From Gemmatimonadaceae bacterium (GTDB lineage Bacteria; Gemmatimonadota; Gemmatimonadetes; Gemmatimonadales; Gemmatimonadaceae): a DNA stretch of 64,000 nucleotides. Both the position numbers and the translations under genes were made by a program. The notes below the pieces were generated by a model. The model was not told the origin of the DNA. It did no database searches and saw only the letters and a list, made by a program, of their open reading frames with translations. Location: assembly GCA_036504815.1 (NCBI GenBank), contig DASXUN010000010.1, forward strand, positions 1-64,000. The letters run 5' to 3'. Of the stretch, positions 36,667 to 45,247 are shown one piece after another; position 1 is the first letter of the stretch; each line of letters starts with the position of its first letter.

Positions 36667-37362
36667 TCACCCGAGGTGCGCGTGCCGATGGGCGGCGTGG
36701 CGCCACTCTTCGGGCAGGCGCGCGGCGGCCTGTTCCAGCAGCAGACGCACCTGCGCATCCTCGAGCTGTTCGAAGTCGCGATACCACGCCCCCACGGCGA
36801 TGAACTGGCGTGGCAAGCGAACGACAATCACTTCGTCGGCGACGCGCGCGAGTTCCCGCTCGCTGTCGACCGCGGCCACCGGGCTCGCCACGATCACCCG
36901 GCGCGCCCCTTGCGCCCGCAGCGCCGCCACGGCGGCCCGCGCCGTCGCTCCCGTCGCGATGCCGTCGTCCACGAGGATCACCGTGCTGCCGTGCACGTCC
37001 ACCGGCGGCCGCTCGCCCCGGAACTTCCGGTCATTCACGCGCACATCCGACTCGGCGACGCGCACGCGCCGCTCGAGCTCCGGCGGCGTGACGTGAAAGG
37101 CCGCCACGATGGCCTCGTTGAGCACGAGCACGTCACCCGTGGCCACGGCGCCCATCGCCAGTTCCTCGTGGCCCGGCACCCCGATCTTGCGGGCGATGAA
37201 GACATCGAGGGGAAGGCCGAGCGCCATCGCGACCTCGAACGCGACGGGAACGCCGCCGCGCGGCAGGCCGAAGACAAGCACTCCCGGCTGTCCTTCGTAG
37301 GCCGACAGTCGTTCGGCCAACTGGCGTCCGGCTTCGGCACGGTTCTCGAAGACCTCGTGCAT
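36667..37362 (-). CDS. Phosphoribosyltransferase family protein
   Basis: A 231-residue PRTase-fold protein with the PRPP loop VILVDDGIATGATARAAV and the N-terminal GLPRGGVPVAFEVA block with IARKIGVPGHEELAMGA. This group acts on unknown substrates and often occurs in stress or hydrolase contexts. ATG 37362 was preferred over a GTG six codons upstream because GGAGG lies just before it, although the spacing is short. Same strand as msrB with a 99-bp gap. Confidence 0.85.
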   Translation of the reverse strand: MHEVFENRAEAGRQLAERLSAYEGQPGVLVFGLPRGGVPVAFEVAMALGLPLDVFIARKIGVPGHEELAMGAVATGDVLVLNEAIVAAFHVTPPELERRVRVAESDVRVNDRKFRGERPPVDVHGSTVILVDDGIATGATARAAVAALRAQGARRVIVASPVAAVDSERELARVADEVIVVRLPRQFIAVGAWYRDFEQLEDAQVRLLLEQAAARLPEEWRHAAHRHAHLG

Positions 37363-37461
37363 GACGCCTCCTGCCCGCACCAGGCGGGCGGCGCGCCGTG
37401 CGGCGCGCGGGATGCATTCTACGCTACGGGCGGTCGCCGTGGCCTGTAAGAGGCGTTCCCC

Positions 37462-37902
37462 TCACGCGAAGAGCGATCGGTACTTCCCGTATCCCTCTGC
37501 CTCGAGCCGATCCACGGGAATGAAGCGCAGGGCCGCGGAGTTGATGCAGTACCGCATGCCCGAAGGGCCGGGACCATCGGGGAAGAGATGCCCGAGATGC
37601 GAGTCCCCTTGGGCCGAGCGCACTTCCACGCGGCGCATGCCGTGGCTGCGGTCTTCGTGCTCACTGACCTGCGCGGGCTCGATGGGGCGCGTGAAGGACG
37701 GCCATCCCGTCCCCGAATCGAACTTGTCCGTGGACGCAAAGAGCGGCTCCCCCGAGACGACATCCACGTAGATGCCGGCTTCGTGATGGTTCCAGAACTC
37801 GTTGCGGAAGGCGGGCTCGGTGGCACTGCACTGCGTCACTTCGTACTGCAGCGGCGTCAGCTGGGCGCGCAGCGCCGGGTTCTCGGGCTTCGAATCGGGC
37901 AT
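37462..37902 (-). CDS. msrB: Peptide-methionine (R)-S-oxide reductase
   Basis: A 146-residue MsrB, which reduces methionine-R-sulfoxide in proteins. The catalytic Cys is in [11 protein letters not shown]. The structural zinc CXXC pairs of many MsrBs are absent, and the usual recycling Cys position in SGCGWPSF is Thr (DSGTGWPSF). A cysteine at VTQCSATE near the N terminus is in the position used as an alternative resolving Cys in some bacterial MsrBs, so thioredoxin recycling through it is likely (inference). No signal peptide: cytosolic. Confidence 0.95.
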   Translation of the reverse strand: MPDSKPENPALRAQLTPLQYEVTQCSATEPAFRNEFWNHHEAGIYVDVVSGEPLFASTDKFDSGTGWPSFTRPIEPAQVSEHEDRSHGMRRVEVRSAQGDSHLGHLFPDGPGPSGMRYCINSAALRFIPVDRLEAEGYGKYRSLFA

Positions 37903-37985
37903 GGGGGGCCTCCGGAAGGGGGGGCTGGGCGTATCCGTTCAACCATCGGGGACGTCGCGAGGTTCCGTCATCGCCACGCGCCCAC

Positions 37986-38930
37986 TCAGCGCGTTGGCCG
38001 CCACGAGAGCGCGAGGGTGGACCAATCGTGCGGTCGCGTGCGGCCCCGGTGCTCCGCGCCGGTCTGGTGCGCCAGCCACGAAGCCTCGAGGGAGCGCCAT
38101 TGCAGGCGCAGGCCCGCCGTGAGCTCGCTGACCAGCGGGCGCAGCGCCACGCTCGGACTTGGCCGGAAGAAAGTGCCGCTCAGCATCGCGTTGCGCGCCA
38201 CGCCGCGCACCTGCGCATCGCCGGCGAATTCCAGCGAGACCGCGCCGGCCTTGCGCGGCAGCTGCCACGACAGCACGCCACTGCTCGGATAGCGCAGGCC
38301 GATGCCGGCGCGCGCCTCGGTCAGCAGCGTCCCCAGCGAGGCGCCGCCGTGCGGCTGCAATTCCAGCGATCCCGCGGCGATCAGGCGACGCCGATCGAAG
38401 GCTACCGAGAAGACCGGCTCCGCGGGCATCTGCGGCCCCCAGGTGATGGGGCGGTTCAGGCGCGGCGCGATGTCATGGAACATTCGTTGCATCGGCTCGG
38501 CGAGACTGGGCTTGCCGGTCACGCCAATCGTCAGGCGCAGTTCATTGATGGCGCCCGGATGCGCGACACGACTGGTCGACGCCATCCAGAGAAGACCGGC
38601 GTCGGGGCGCTCGCCCGGCAGTGCCACCGACCATCCCTTCGGCCGTGACGCGGTGTAGATGTCCTGTCCCAGTTCGAAGGTGTGCGACGCGCACTGCTGG
38701 CCGTTCGCGCATCGGCCGAGCGCCCAACCCAGCCGCCGCGACCAGCCGGCGCCGTCGCGCTCGACGGCCAGGCGCACACCGCTGGTGTACTCCTCGTCGG
38801 GACGCGCCCAGGGCATCTGCCAGAAATTGAACGCATCGTTGTCGGCTTGCACCGTCACGGCGCGCTGCGCGCGCGCCGCTCGCGACAGCAGGCAGAGGCC
38901 CGCCGCGACCAGGCACAGGCGGCGCATCAC
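37986..38930 (-). CDS. LpxR-family outer membrane lipid A deacylase-like protein
   Basis: A 314-residue exported beta-barrel candidate (signal peptide about 1-21). The LpxR/DUF2219 signature is seen: QADNDAFNFW with the catalytic Asn-Asp pair, EYTSGVRLAVE with the conserved serine, FELGQDIYTA, and FHDIAPRLNRPITWGPQMP. LpxR removes the 3'-acyloxyacyl chain from lipid A in the outer membrane. This implies a diderm envelope. The barrel strands toward the C terminus end in LALSWRPTR. Overlaps the serine hydrolase stop/start by 4 bases, so the two are co-transcribed. Confidence 0.8.
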   Translation of the reverse strand: MMRRLCLVAAGLCLLSRAARAQRAVTVQADNDAFNFWQMPWARPDEEYTSGVRLAVERDGAGWSRRLGWALGRCANGQQCASHTFELGQDIYTASRPKGWSVALPGERPDAGLLWMASTSRVAHPGAINELRLTIGVTGKPSLAEPMQRMFHDIAPRLNRPITWGPQMPAEPVFSVAFDRRRLIAAGSLELQPHGGASLGTLLTEARAGIGLRYPSSGVLSWQLPRKAGAVSLEFAGDAQVRGVARNAMLSGTFFRPSPSVALRPLVSELTAGLRLQWRSLEASWLAHQTGAEHRGRTRPHDWSTLALSWRPTR

Positions 38931-40471
38931 CGCGCGCGCTTGGGCTTGAGCAGGAGATCCTGGAAGTCGAACGAGAAGTCCGTCTCCGGATCGGCCGCGC
39001 GCAGCTTCACCTGGTCAATGGTGCCGTCGGGGTTGAGCTGGAAGGTCACGAACGCGTCGGCGCGCATCTCGCGATCGTCCCAGCGTGCCACGAAGGTGTC
39101 GTGCTGCCAGTGCACCAGCTTCCCCTGCAACTGCGGTGTGTGGCCGAACGCGATGCGCAGCGCGCCATTGACCATCGCGACGGTGATGTCGCCGTACCAC
39201 GCGTCTTCGTAGGTGCCGGCGTACTTGTCGAGCGCGAGCGAAGGCTTGCTCAGCGAATCGCGCCCCGCCGACACCACGGTGCGCATCATCGTCAATTCGT
39301 CCTGCTGGCGCTTGGCGAGCATCGCGCGCCCGCCCACGAAATCGAACGGCGGCTTCGTCCCCAGGGCGTAGTCGAGCAGCGACCAGCCGAGCGCGGCGTA
39401 CATCGGCGTCTCGGTATTGGTCAGCACCGCCACGGCCACGCGCGCGTCGGGGATGAAGCCGAGCCACGACAGGTAGCCCGGCAGTCCGCCGGTGTGCCAC
39501 ATCATCTTCCGGCCGCGAAAGTCGTTGGTCTGGAAGCCGAGCGCATAGAGGTTGAACTGCCTGCCGAGCGGGGCGAGTTCCGGCGCGGCCGGGCCGGCGG
39601 CCATCGGCGTCACGCCGGTCCAGATCTCGCGTGCGGTGCGCGCGGCGATGAGCCGCGAACCGTCAGCCAGCCGGCCGCTGTCGAGTTGCACGAGCAGCCA
39701 CTTGGCGATGTCGCGCGCCCCGGCGTTGATGCCGCCCGCCGGGTTGGTGTTGTCGCTCGTCAGCGGCGCGATGGCGCGCACCGTGCCCTCGATGTCGGCG
39801 TGGGTCGTGGCGACGTCGTCCTCACCGGCCGCGTCGCTGTGCCGGACCGTGCTGTGCGTCATCCCGACCTTGTCGAGGATCCGCTCCTTCACGAACTGCT
39901 CCCACGTGCGGCCGCTCACGCGTTCGATGACTTCGCCGGCCACGAGGTAGAGCACGTTGTCGTACGCGTACGCCGTGCGGAAGCTTGCCTCGGGCCTGAT
40001 GTAGCGCAGCCGGCGCACGATCTCCTTCCGGTCGTACGTCGACGCCGGCCACCAGAGCAGGTCGCCGGCCCCGAGCCCGAGCCCCGAGCGATGCACGAGC
40101 AGGTCGCGGATGGTGAGTTCGCGCGTGACGTACGGATCGTACATCGCGAACTCCGGCAGATAGCGGATCACGGGGGCGTCCCAGGCGAGCTTCCCTTCCT
40201 CGACGAGAATGCCGATGGCGGTCGCCGTGAACGCCTTGCTGTTCGACGCAATGCCGAAGCGCGTGTCGGGCCCGACCCGGTCCGGCGCGCCAATCTTCTT
40301 GATGCCGTATCCCCTGGCGACGACGACCTTCCCATCCTTGATGACCACGACGGCCGCGCCCTGGTTGCCGAAGGTCGTCAGGGCGCGTTCGACGATGCTG
40401 TCGATGGCGGCGGGCGTCTGCGCCGCGGTGATCGCGGGCGCGAGCAGGAGGGAAAGCAGCAGTGGGCGCAT
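38927..40471 (-). CDS. Secreted serine hydrolase, class C beta-lactamase/esterase family
   Basis: A 514-residue protein with signal peptide (about 1-17), a beta-lactamase class C-type domain, and a C-terminal DUF3471-like domain. Catalytic SxxK is SNSK (in RFGIASNSKAFTATAIG), the YxN element is YDN in YAYDNVLYLVAGE, and the KTG equivalent is HTG in WHTGGLPGYLSW. The DUF3471-like C terminus starts near LDKYAGTYEDAWYGD. Such enzymes are mostly peptidases or esterases, not antibiotic-destroying beta-lactamases. Coupled to the LpxR-like gene. Confidence 0.9.
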   Translation of the reverse strand: MRPLLLSLLLAPAITAAQTPAAIDSIVERALTTFGNQGAAVVVIKDGKVVVARGYGIKKIGAPDRVGPDTRFGIASNSKAFTATAIGILVEEGKLAWDAPVIRYLPEFAMYDPYVTRELTIRDLLVHRSGLGLGAGDLLWWPASTYDRKEIVRRLRYIRPEASFRTAYAYDNVLYLVAGEVIERVSGRTWEQFVKERILDKVGMTHSTVRHSDAAGEDDVATTHADIEGTVRAIAPLTSDNTNPAGGINAGARDIAKWLLVQLDSGRLADGSRLIAARTAREIWTGVTPMAAGPAAPELAPLGRQFNLYALGFQTNDFRGRKMMWHTGGLPGYLSWLGFIPDARVAVAVLTNTETPMYAALGWSLLDYALGTKPPFDFVGGRAMLAKRQQDELTMMRTVVSAGRDSLSKPSLALDKYAGTYEDAWYGDITVAMVNGALRIAFGHTPQLQGKLVHWQHDTFVARWDDREMRADAFVTFQLNPDGTIDQVKLRAADPETDFSFDFQDLLLKPKRAR

Positions 40472-40536
40472 GGTCGGCCTCGGAAGGGAATCATTCAAGA
40501 TGACGCATCCCCCCGCACCGCGGCAGTCCGCGACGA

Positions 40537-42564
40537 TCAGCGCGCCATGGCCATTGCCGTGATCAACCGGGCGAGCGCCGCCGTGTCGCGCAGGTCGAAG
40601 ATCTCCGCGGGCCCGTGCGAGTAGCGGCCCGGCCATCCGAGTCCCACGTTGGGCGCGCCCCACGGCGAGACCGCCGATCCGTCGGTGCTCCCCTGCGTGG
40701 CGCCGACCTGGATGGGGATGCCGTGCGCCCGCGCCACGCGCAGCACACGCTCGCGCTCCGCGCGCGGCGCGACCGAGCCATCGTCCACGCCGCGCAGCAC
40801 GGCCCCCTTGCCCAGCGGCGCGAACGCAAACTGCGGCGACTCCAGCGGCGAGTCGGAACTGACGAAGGTGTCCACGGCGTACACGCGCTGCAGCAACGAT
40901 CCATACCGGTTGCCGAAGGCGCGCGCGCCGTTCAGTCCGCCTTCCTCGCGCACGGTCCAGACGAAATAGACGCGCCGCGGCAGGGCGTCGGGCTTGATGG
41001 CGGCAATCGCCGTCAGCAGCGCGGTGCTCCCGGTGCGATCATCGCTGGCGCGCCCCGTGATGCGCGTGCCGGCCAGACGCTCGGCGCGCTTGTAAGCCGT
41101 GAGGCTGAGTCCCGGCCGCACGCCGCGCGCCACCAGCGCCGCTGAGTCGAGACCAAACCAGGCGGTGAGGGCCGGCGGCACACGCAGGCGCGCCGTGTCG
41201 CGCGGCACAAAGACTCCGCGCAATGACTCGACACCCGGGGCATCGAAGTGCAGGTACGCCGGCACGCCCTCCCACGACGGGAGCACGGCGCCGCCCACGG
41301 AGCGCAGCGTCACCTGTCCGTCGGCGAGAACGCGCACGACCTCGAATCCGACCTCGTCCATGTGCGCGATCATCGCAATGGCATCGCGATCGGGGCCGGC
41401 CGCGACCACGACGTTCCCGGCCGAATCTACCTGCGCTCGCTGCCGCGCCCACGCGGGCAGCCGCGAAAGCACCACCTCGCGAATGCGCTGTTCGTGCCCG
41501 GCAACCCCGTGCACGTCCGCGAGGTCGGTGAAGAGCTTCTCCATCGCGCCGTAGCCGTCACGTCGCGGCGCGAGCCGGTGGGTCGTGTCGGCGGGAATCG
41601 CCACCCACGCTGGCGAGTGCACGAGACCGGCCGCCGACGCCACCCACTGTCGCAGCGCATTGGCCTCGGTGCTGTCGATGGACTCGACGGTCGCGCCTGG
41701 CCACCGTACTGCGGGCGTGTACACCGCCACTGAGTCGGGACGCACGCGGCCGTTGAGGGCACGGAACGCCTGCGGCAGGCGCGCGCTGCCAAACGTGGCG
41801 GTACCGCGCGTCGCTCGGCCCGCGTCCACGATCGACACCTCGTCCACCGGCCCGAGCGCGGCGAGCACCGTTGAGAGTCCCACCCAACCCACCGCGCGCT
41901 GCGTGGAGAGCACGAACGTCGTCGTGCCGCTCGCCGGGGCCTGTGCGGCCGCTGACGCCACCGCCGCGCAGCCCGCGCGGGCGCCGGCCGCCGGGCCAGT
42001 CGCGAACGCGGCGAAGGTCCAGAGCGGACGGTCCGGAAGCACCGGATCGAGCATCGCCACGCCGAGCGCCTCGACCTCGGCGCGCGACGACGCGCCGAGA
42101 TCCACCCACAGCTGGCCGTCCGTGACCACCAGGCTGTCGGCCGCGTGTTGGCGCGCGAAGTGTCCGTTCGGGACGGCCACGACGCCGGGCACGCGGCCGC
42201 GCGCCGTCATGACCGCCACGCGCTGCGCTTCCTGGAACTGGTTCCACAGCGGATGCGCCGGCACGCCGGTGCGGCGCAGGCGGATGTACCCCGCGTCGGT
42301 GATGTGGGACACCACGTACGCCGAGTAATCGAGCGCGCAGGCCACGACGCGATGCGGCGCGCCCGAGCCGGCGCGCTTCACGAGGTTCCCCCACTGGTCC
42401 GCGCGCCAGCCGGTGAGTGCCGTGGTCAGCACCTTTGCCGTGGAGGCCTCCGTCCCGGGCACCGCGTCCAAGTGGATCCACGACGCAACCGCAGCGGTCG
42501 CCTGGGCGCCGAGGGGCTGCGCGGTGAGCGAGAGGGGAAGCAGCACGACGGCGAGGCGACGCAT
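40537..42564 (-). CDS. Secreted M42-family aminopeptidase with degenerate duplicated N-terminal half
   Basis: A 675-residue protein with signal peptide (about 1-20). The C-terminal half (about 340-675) is a full M42/M28-type metallopeptidase: IAMIAHMDEVGF, ASDDRTGS, VREEGGLNG, YAVDTFVSSD and YSHGPAEIFD supply the metal ligands and catalytic Glu. The N-terminal half (about 22-330) follows the same fold order (SWIHLDAVPGTEASTAK, DQWGNLVKRAGSG, VVACALDYSAYVV) but the ligand positions are replaced, so it is probably an inactive paralogous copy acting in oligomerisation or substrate selection. Alternative: an extracellular glucanase-like M42 misannotation, unlikely given the intact ligands. Confidence 0.82.
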   Translation of the reverse strand: MRRLAVVLLPLSLTAQPLGAQATAAVASWIHLDAVPGTEASTAKVLTTALTGWRADQWGNLVKRAGSGAPHRVVACALDYSAYVVSHITDAGYIRLRRTGVPAHPLWNQFQEAQRVAVMTARGRVPGVVAVPNGHFARQHAADSLVVTDGQLWVDLGASSRAEVEALGVAMLDPVLPDRPLWTFAAFATGPAAGARAGCAAVASAAAQAPASGTTTFVLSTQRAVGWVGLSTVLAALGPVDEVSIVDAGRATRGTATFGSARLPQAFRALNGRVRPDSVAVYTPAVRWPGATVESIDSTEANALRQWVASAAGLVHSPAWVAIPADTTHRLAPRRDGYGAMEKLFTDLADVHGVAGHEQRIREVVLSRLPAWARQRAQVDSAGNVVVAAGPDRDAIAMIAHMDEVGFEVVRVLADGQVTLRSVGGAVLPSWEGVPAYLHFDAPGVESLRGVFVPRDTARLRVPPALTAWFGLDSAALVARGVRPGLSLTAYKRAERLAGTRITGRASDDRTGSTALLTAIAAIKPDALPRRVYFVWTVREEGGLNGARAFGNRYGSLLQRVYAVDTFVSSDSPLESPQFAFAPLGKGAVLRGVDDGSVAPRAERERVLRVARAHGIPIQVGATQGSTDGSAVSPWGAPNVGLGWPGRYSHGPAEIFDLRDTAALARLITAMAMAR

Positions 42565-42634
42565 GGCAGGCTCGGAAGAAATGACGCCCTAAGCTACTGC
42601 CCACCGCCGGCAACTCAAGCAACGCGCGCCGGCG

Positions 42635-43126
42635 TCAGCTTTCGTTGGCCTCGAAGACGCCGAGGATGCGGTTCTTCCGCACCTTGTTCCACGGGAAGAA
42701 ACGTCCGTTCATCGCCACGTAGACGCCGGGGGGAAGCGTCTGGGCAAACGACAGGGCGCTGCCGAGGTTGAAGAGTCCGTCGGAACTGCCGAAGGCGTAC
42801 GGCACCATCGCCCCGGTGAGGACGATCGTCTTGTCCGGCACGCCGGCGGCAATGGCCTGCGCGGTTTCCACCATGGTATCCGTGCCGTGCGTGATGACCA
42901 CGCGGGTCTCCTCACAGGCGCGGCAGGCCTGCACGATGCGCGCGCGGTCCGCGTCGGACATCTCGAGTGAATCGACCATCATCAGCACGTCGATCGACAC
43001 GGGCAGCTTGCAGCGTCCGCGCTGCAGCATGTCTTCGAGATGCGTGCGGTGGAACGCGAGCGTGCCGTTGAGCTCGTTGTACTCCTTGTCGAACGTGCCG
43101 CCGGTCACGAGGATGCGAATGGTCAT
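42635..43126 (-). CDS. Single-domain asparaginase-like protein
   Basis: A 163-residue protein matching only the N-terminal catalytic domain of L-asparaginase. The first active-site Thr is in ILVTGGTFDKEY, the second in VITHGTDTMVETA, and TGAMVPYAFGSSDGLFNLG follows. Full-length bacterial enzymes are about 330 residues with a second domain contributing to the dimer. Here the chain ends in RFFPWNKVRKNRILGVFEANES with no break, and a 70-bp gap separates it from the next gene, so it looks complete, not truncated. Cytosolic, no signal peptide. Substrate may differ from asparagine. Confidence 0.8.
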   Translation of the reverse strand: MTIRILVTGGTFDKEYNELNGTLAFHRTHLEDMLQRGRCKLPVSIDVLMMVDSLEMSDADRARIVQACRACEETRVVITHGTDTMVETAQAIAAGVPDKTIVLTGAMVPYAFGSSDGLFNLGSALSFAQTLPPGVYVAMNGRFFPWNKVRKNRILGVFEANES

Positions 43127-43227
43127 GGGGGAAGAATAAATCCTCGCGCCCCGCGAGCGCGACCTCGCGCGCCATGGCCCGCTGTCGCGACCTCGCGGCC
43201 GCCGGCGCCGTGCGGCACATTCGGGGC

Positions 43228-45117
43228 ATGAAGCCACTCGCTGCCGCGGTCATCCTGGCCCTCGTCACTTCCGCTTCCGCGCCGGCGCAGGCGCCGACGC
43301 CGGCGCGCCACACCTTTTCGCTGTCGGCGACGGACTTCCTGCTCGACGGCAAGCCGCTTCAGATCCGATCGGGCGAGATGCACCCGGCACGTATTCCCGC
43401 CGAGTATTGGCGGCATCGCATCCGGATGGCGAAGGCGATGGGCCTCAACACCATCGCGGCCTACGTCTTCTGGAACTATCACGAGGAAACCGAAGGGCGT
43501 TTTGACTTCGCCACGGGCAATCGCGACATCGCGCGTTTCGTGCGCATCGCGCAGGAAGAGGGGATGTGGGTGATCCTGCGCCCGGGTCCGTACGTCTGCG
43601 CCGAGTGGGACTTTGGCGGCCTGCCGCCGTATCTGCTGCGCGACCCCGAGCTGCGTATTCGTTCGATGTACCCGCGGTACATTGCGGCCGCCGAACGCTA
43701 CATCGCGCGGCTGGCCGATCAGGTGCGCCCGCTGCTGGTGACCAAGGGCGGCCCCATCCTGATGGTGCAGATCGAGAACGAATACGGGAGCTACGGCAAC
43801 GATCGCCGGTACATGTCGCACCTCAGGGACGTGTGGCGCCGAAATGGGGTGGACGTGCCGTTCTTCACCGCCGATGGGCCAACCCCGTACATGCTCGAAG
43901 CCGGGCACGTCGCCGGCGCCGCCGTGGGACTCGACAGCGGGTCGGATGAGAAGCACTGGGACCTGGCGCGTTCCATCGTCCCCGGCGTCCCCGTCTTCTC
44001 GTCCGAGACTTATCCCGGCTGGCTGACGCACTGGGGCGAGAAGTGGGCGGCGCCGTCGGTGGACGAGTTGCGGAAGGAAGTGGATTTCCTCCTGTCCGCG
44101 AAGAAGTCGTTCAACTTCTACGTGGTCCACGGCGGCACGAACTTCGGCTTCACGGCCGGCGCCAACTCGGGCGGCAAGGGCTACGAGCCGGATGTCACCA
44201 GCTACGACTACGACGCGCCGATCGACGAACAGGGACGCGCCACGGCGAAGTACGAGATGCTGCGCGCGCAGATTGCGGCGTCGCTGCCGCCCGGCGAGAC
44301 CGTGCCGCCCGTGCCTGTGCCCGTGCCCTCCATCCGCATTCCAGAGTTCCCGATGCGCCCCTTCGCGTCGCTCTGGAACAACATGCCCCGTCCCATCGCG
44401 GCGGTGCATCCCCGTCCGTTCGAGCATTACGGCCAGAATCAGGGGCTGGTGCTCTATCGCACGACGCTCGTCGGCCGGAAGAGCGGCCGGCTCGTCGTCA
44501 CCGAACTGCACGACTACGCGACGGTCTTCGTCGATGGCGCCTTCGTCGGCACCATCGACCGCCGACTGGGTGAGACGGGACTCGATCTCCCGAAGGTGAG
44601 CGCACCAAACCCCGTGCTCGAGATTCTGGTCGAGGGAATGGGACACATCAACTTCGCGCAGGCGATGATCGACCGAAAAGGGATCACCGACCGCGTGACG
44701 CTCTCCGGCATGACGCTTTTCAACTGGGAGGTGCAGCTGCTCCCGCTGGCGTCGTCGTGGGTGACCGCGCTGCGCGACGAGGCGTCGTTGCGCGACCATG
44801 CGACCCGGCGCGACCAATCGGCGCCGCGCGCGGACGCCGGCGTCGCGTCCCTCGCGACGCGCCCCGGCCTCTTCTTTCGCGGCGAGTTCACGCTCGACAA
44901 GCCGGCCGACACCTTCATCGACATGAGCGGCTACAAGAAGGGCGTCGTCTGGGTGAACGGGCACAACCTCGGCCGCTACTGGGAGATCGGGCCGCAGTTC
45001 CGCCTGTACTGCCCCGCGTCGTTCCTCAAGACGGGCCGCAACGAGGTGATCGTGCTCGACCTGCTGAAGACCGACGCGTCACCGCTCCGGGGAGCCGAGA
45101 CGCTAAAAGCAGAGTAA
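43228..45117 (+). CDS. Secreted GH35 beta-galactosidase
   Basis: A 629-residue exported glycosidase (signal peptide about 1-21). The GH35 TIM-barrel opens HTFSLSATDFLLDGKP; GPYVCAEWDFGGLP is the conserved loop; IENEYGSYG holds the acid/base Glu; VFSSETYPGWLTHWGE holds the nucleophile Glu; YVVHGGTNFGFTAGAN closes the barrel. C-terminal beta domains follow, ending in WVNGHNLGRYWEIGPQ. It cleaves terminal beta-galactosyl units, for example from plant polysaccharide. Convergent with the GH2 gene across an inverted repeat element. Confidence 0.95.
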   Translation: MKPLAAAVILALVTSASAPAQAPTPARHTFSLSATDFLLDGKPLQIRSGEMHPARIPAEYWRHRIRMAKAMGLNTIAAYVFWNYHEETEGRFDFATGNRDIARFVRIAQEEGMWVILRPGPYVCAEWDFGGLPPYLLRDPELRIRSMYPRYIAAAERYIARLADQVRPLLVTKGGPILMVQIENEYGSYGNDRRYMSHLRDVWRRNGVDVPFFTADGPTPYMLEAGHVAGAAVGLDSGSDEKHWDLARSIVPGVPVFSSETYPGWLTHWGEKWAAPSVDELRKEVDFLLSAKKSFNFYVVHGGTNFGFTAGANSGGKGYEPDVTSYDYDAPIDEQGRATAKYEMLRAQIAASLPPGETVPPVPVPVPSIRIPEFPMRPFASLWNNMPRPIAAVHPRPFEHYGQNQGLVLYRTTLVGRKSGRLVVTELHDYATVFVDGAFVGTIDRRLGETGLDLPKVSAPNPVLEILVEGMGHINFAQAMIDRKGITDRVTLSGMTLFNWEVQLLPLASSWVTALRDEASLRDHATRRDQSAPRADAGVASLATRPGLFFRGEFTLDKPADTFIDMSGYKKGVVWVNGHNLGRYWEIGPQFRLYCPASFLKTGRNEVIVLDLLKTDASPLRGAETLKAE

Positions 45118-45240
45118 CACAGAAGAACACAGAAGAACACAGAGTGGCACAGAACAACACGGATGGCGCCCTGGGCAAGACCCATGGCATCATCCGCGTT
45201 GTTCTGTGCCACTCTGTGCTTTCTGTGTTCCTCTGTGTTC
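45116..45240. repeat. Inverted repeat element of AACACAGAAG-type units
   Basis: Left arm 45116-45170 and right arm 45186-45240 are near-perfect inverted copies over about 55 bases; the inner 30 bases (CACAGAGTGGCACAGAACAAC core) differ at only a few positions. The loop is CTGGGCAAGACCCAT, itself able to form TGGG/CCCA. Units of the type AACACAGAAG repeat in the outer arms. The left arm begins at the GH35 stop codon and the right arm ends 8 bp before the GH2 stop, so the whole convergent intergenic space is one giant hairpin. Confidence 0.93.
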
Positions 45241-45247
45241 CGCCAGC

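Noticed and set aside
38927-40471. Antibiotic-resistance beta-lactamase
   Set aside because: SxxK, YxN and HTG with a C-terminal DUF3471-like domain are typical of secreted esterases and peptidases of this fold, not of class C resistance enzymes.
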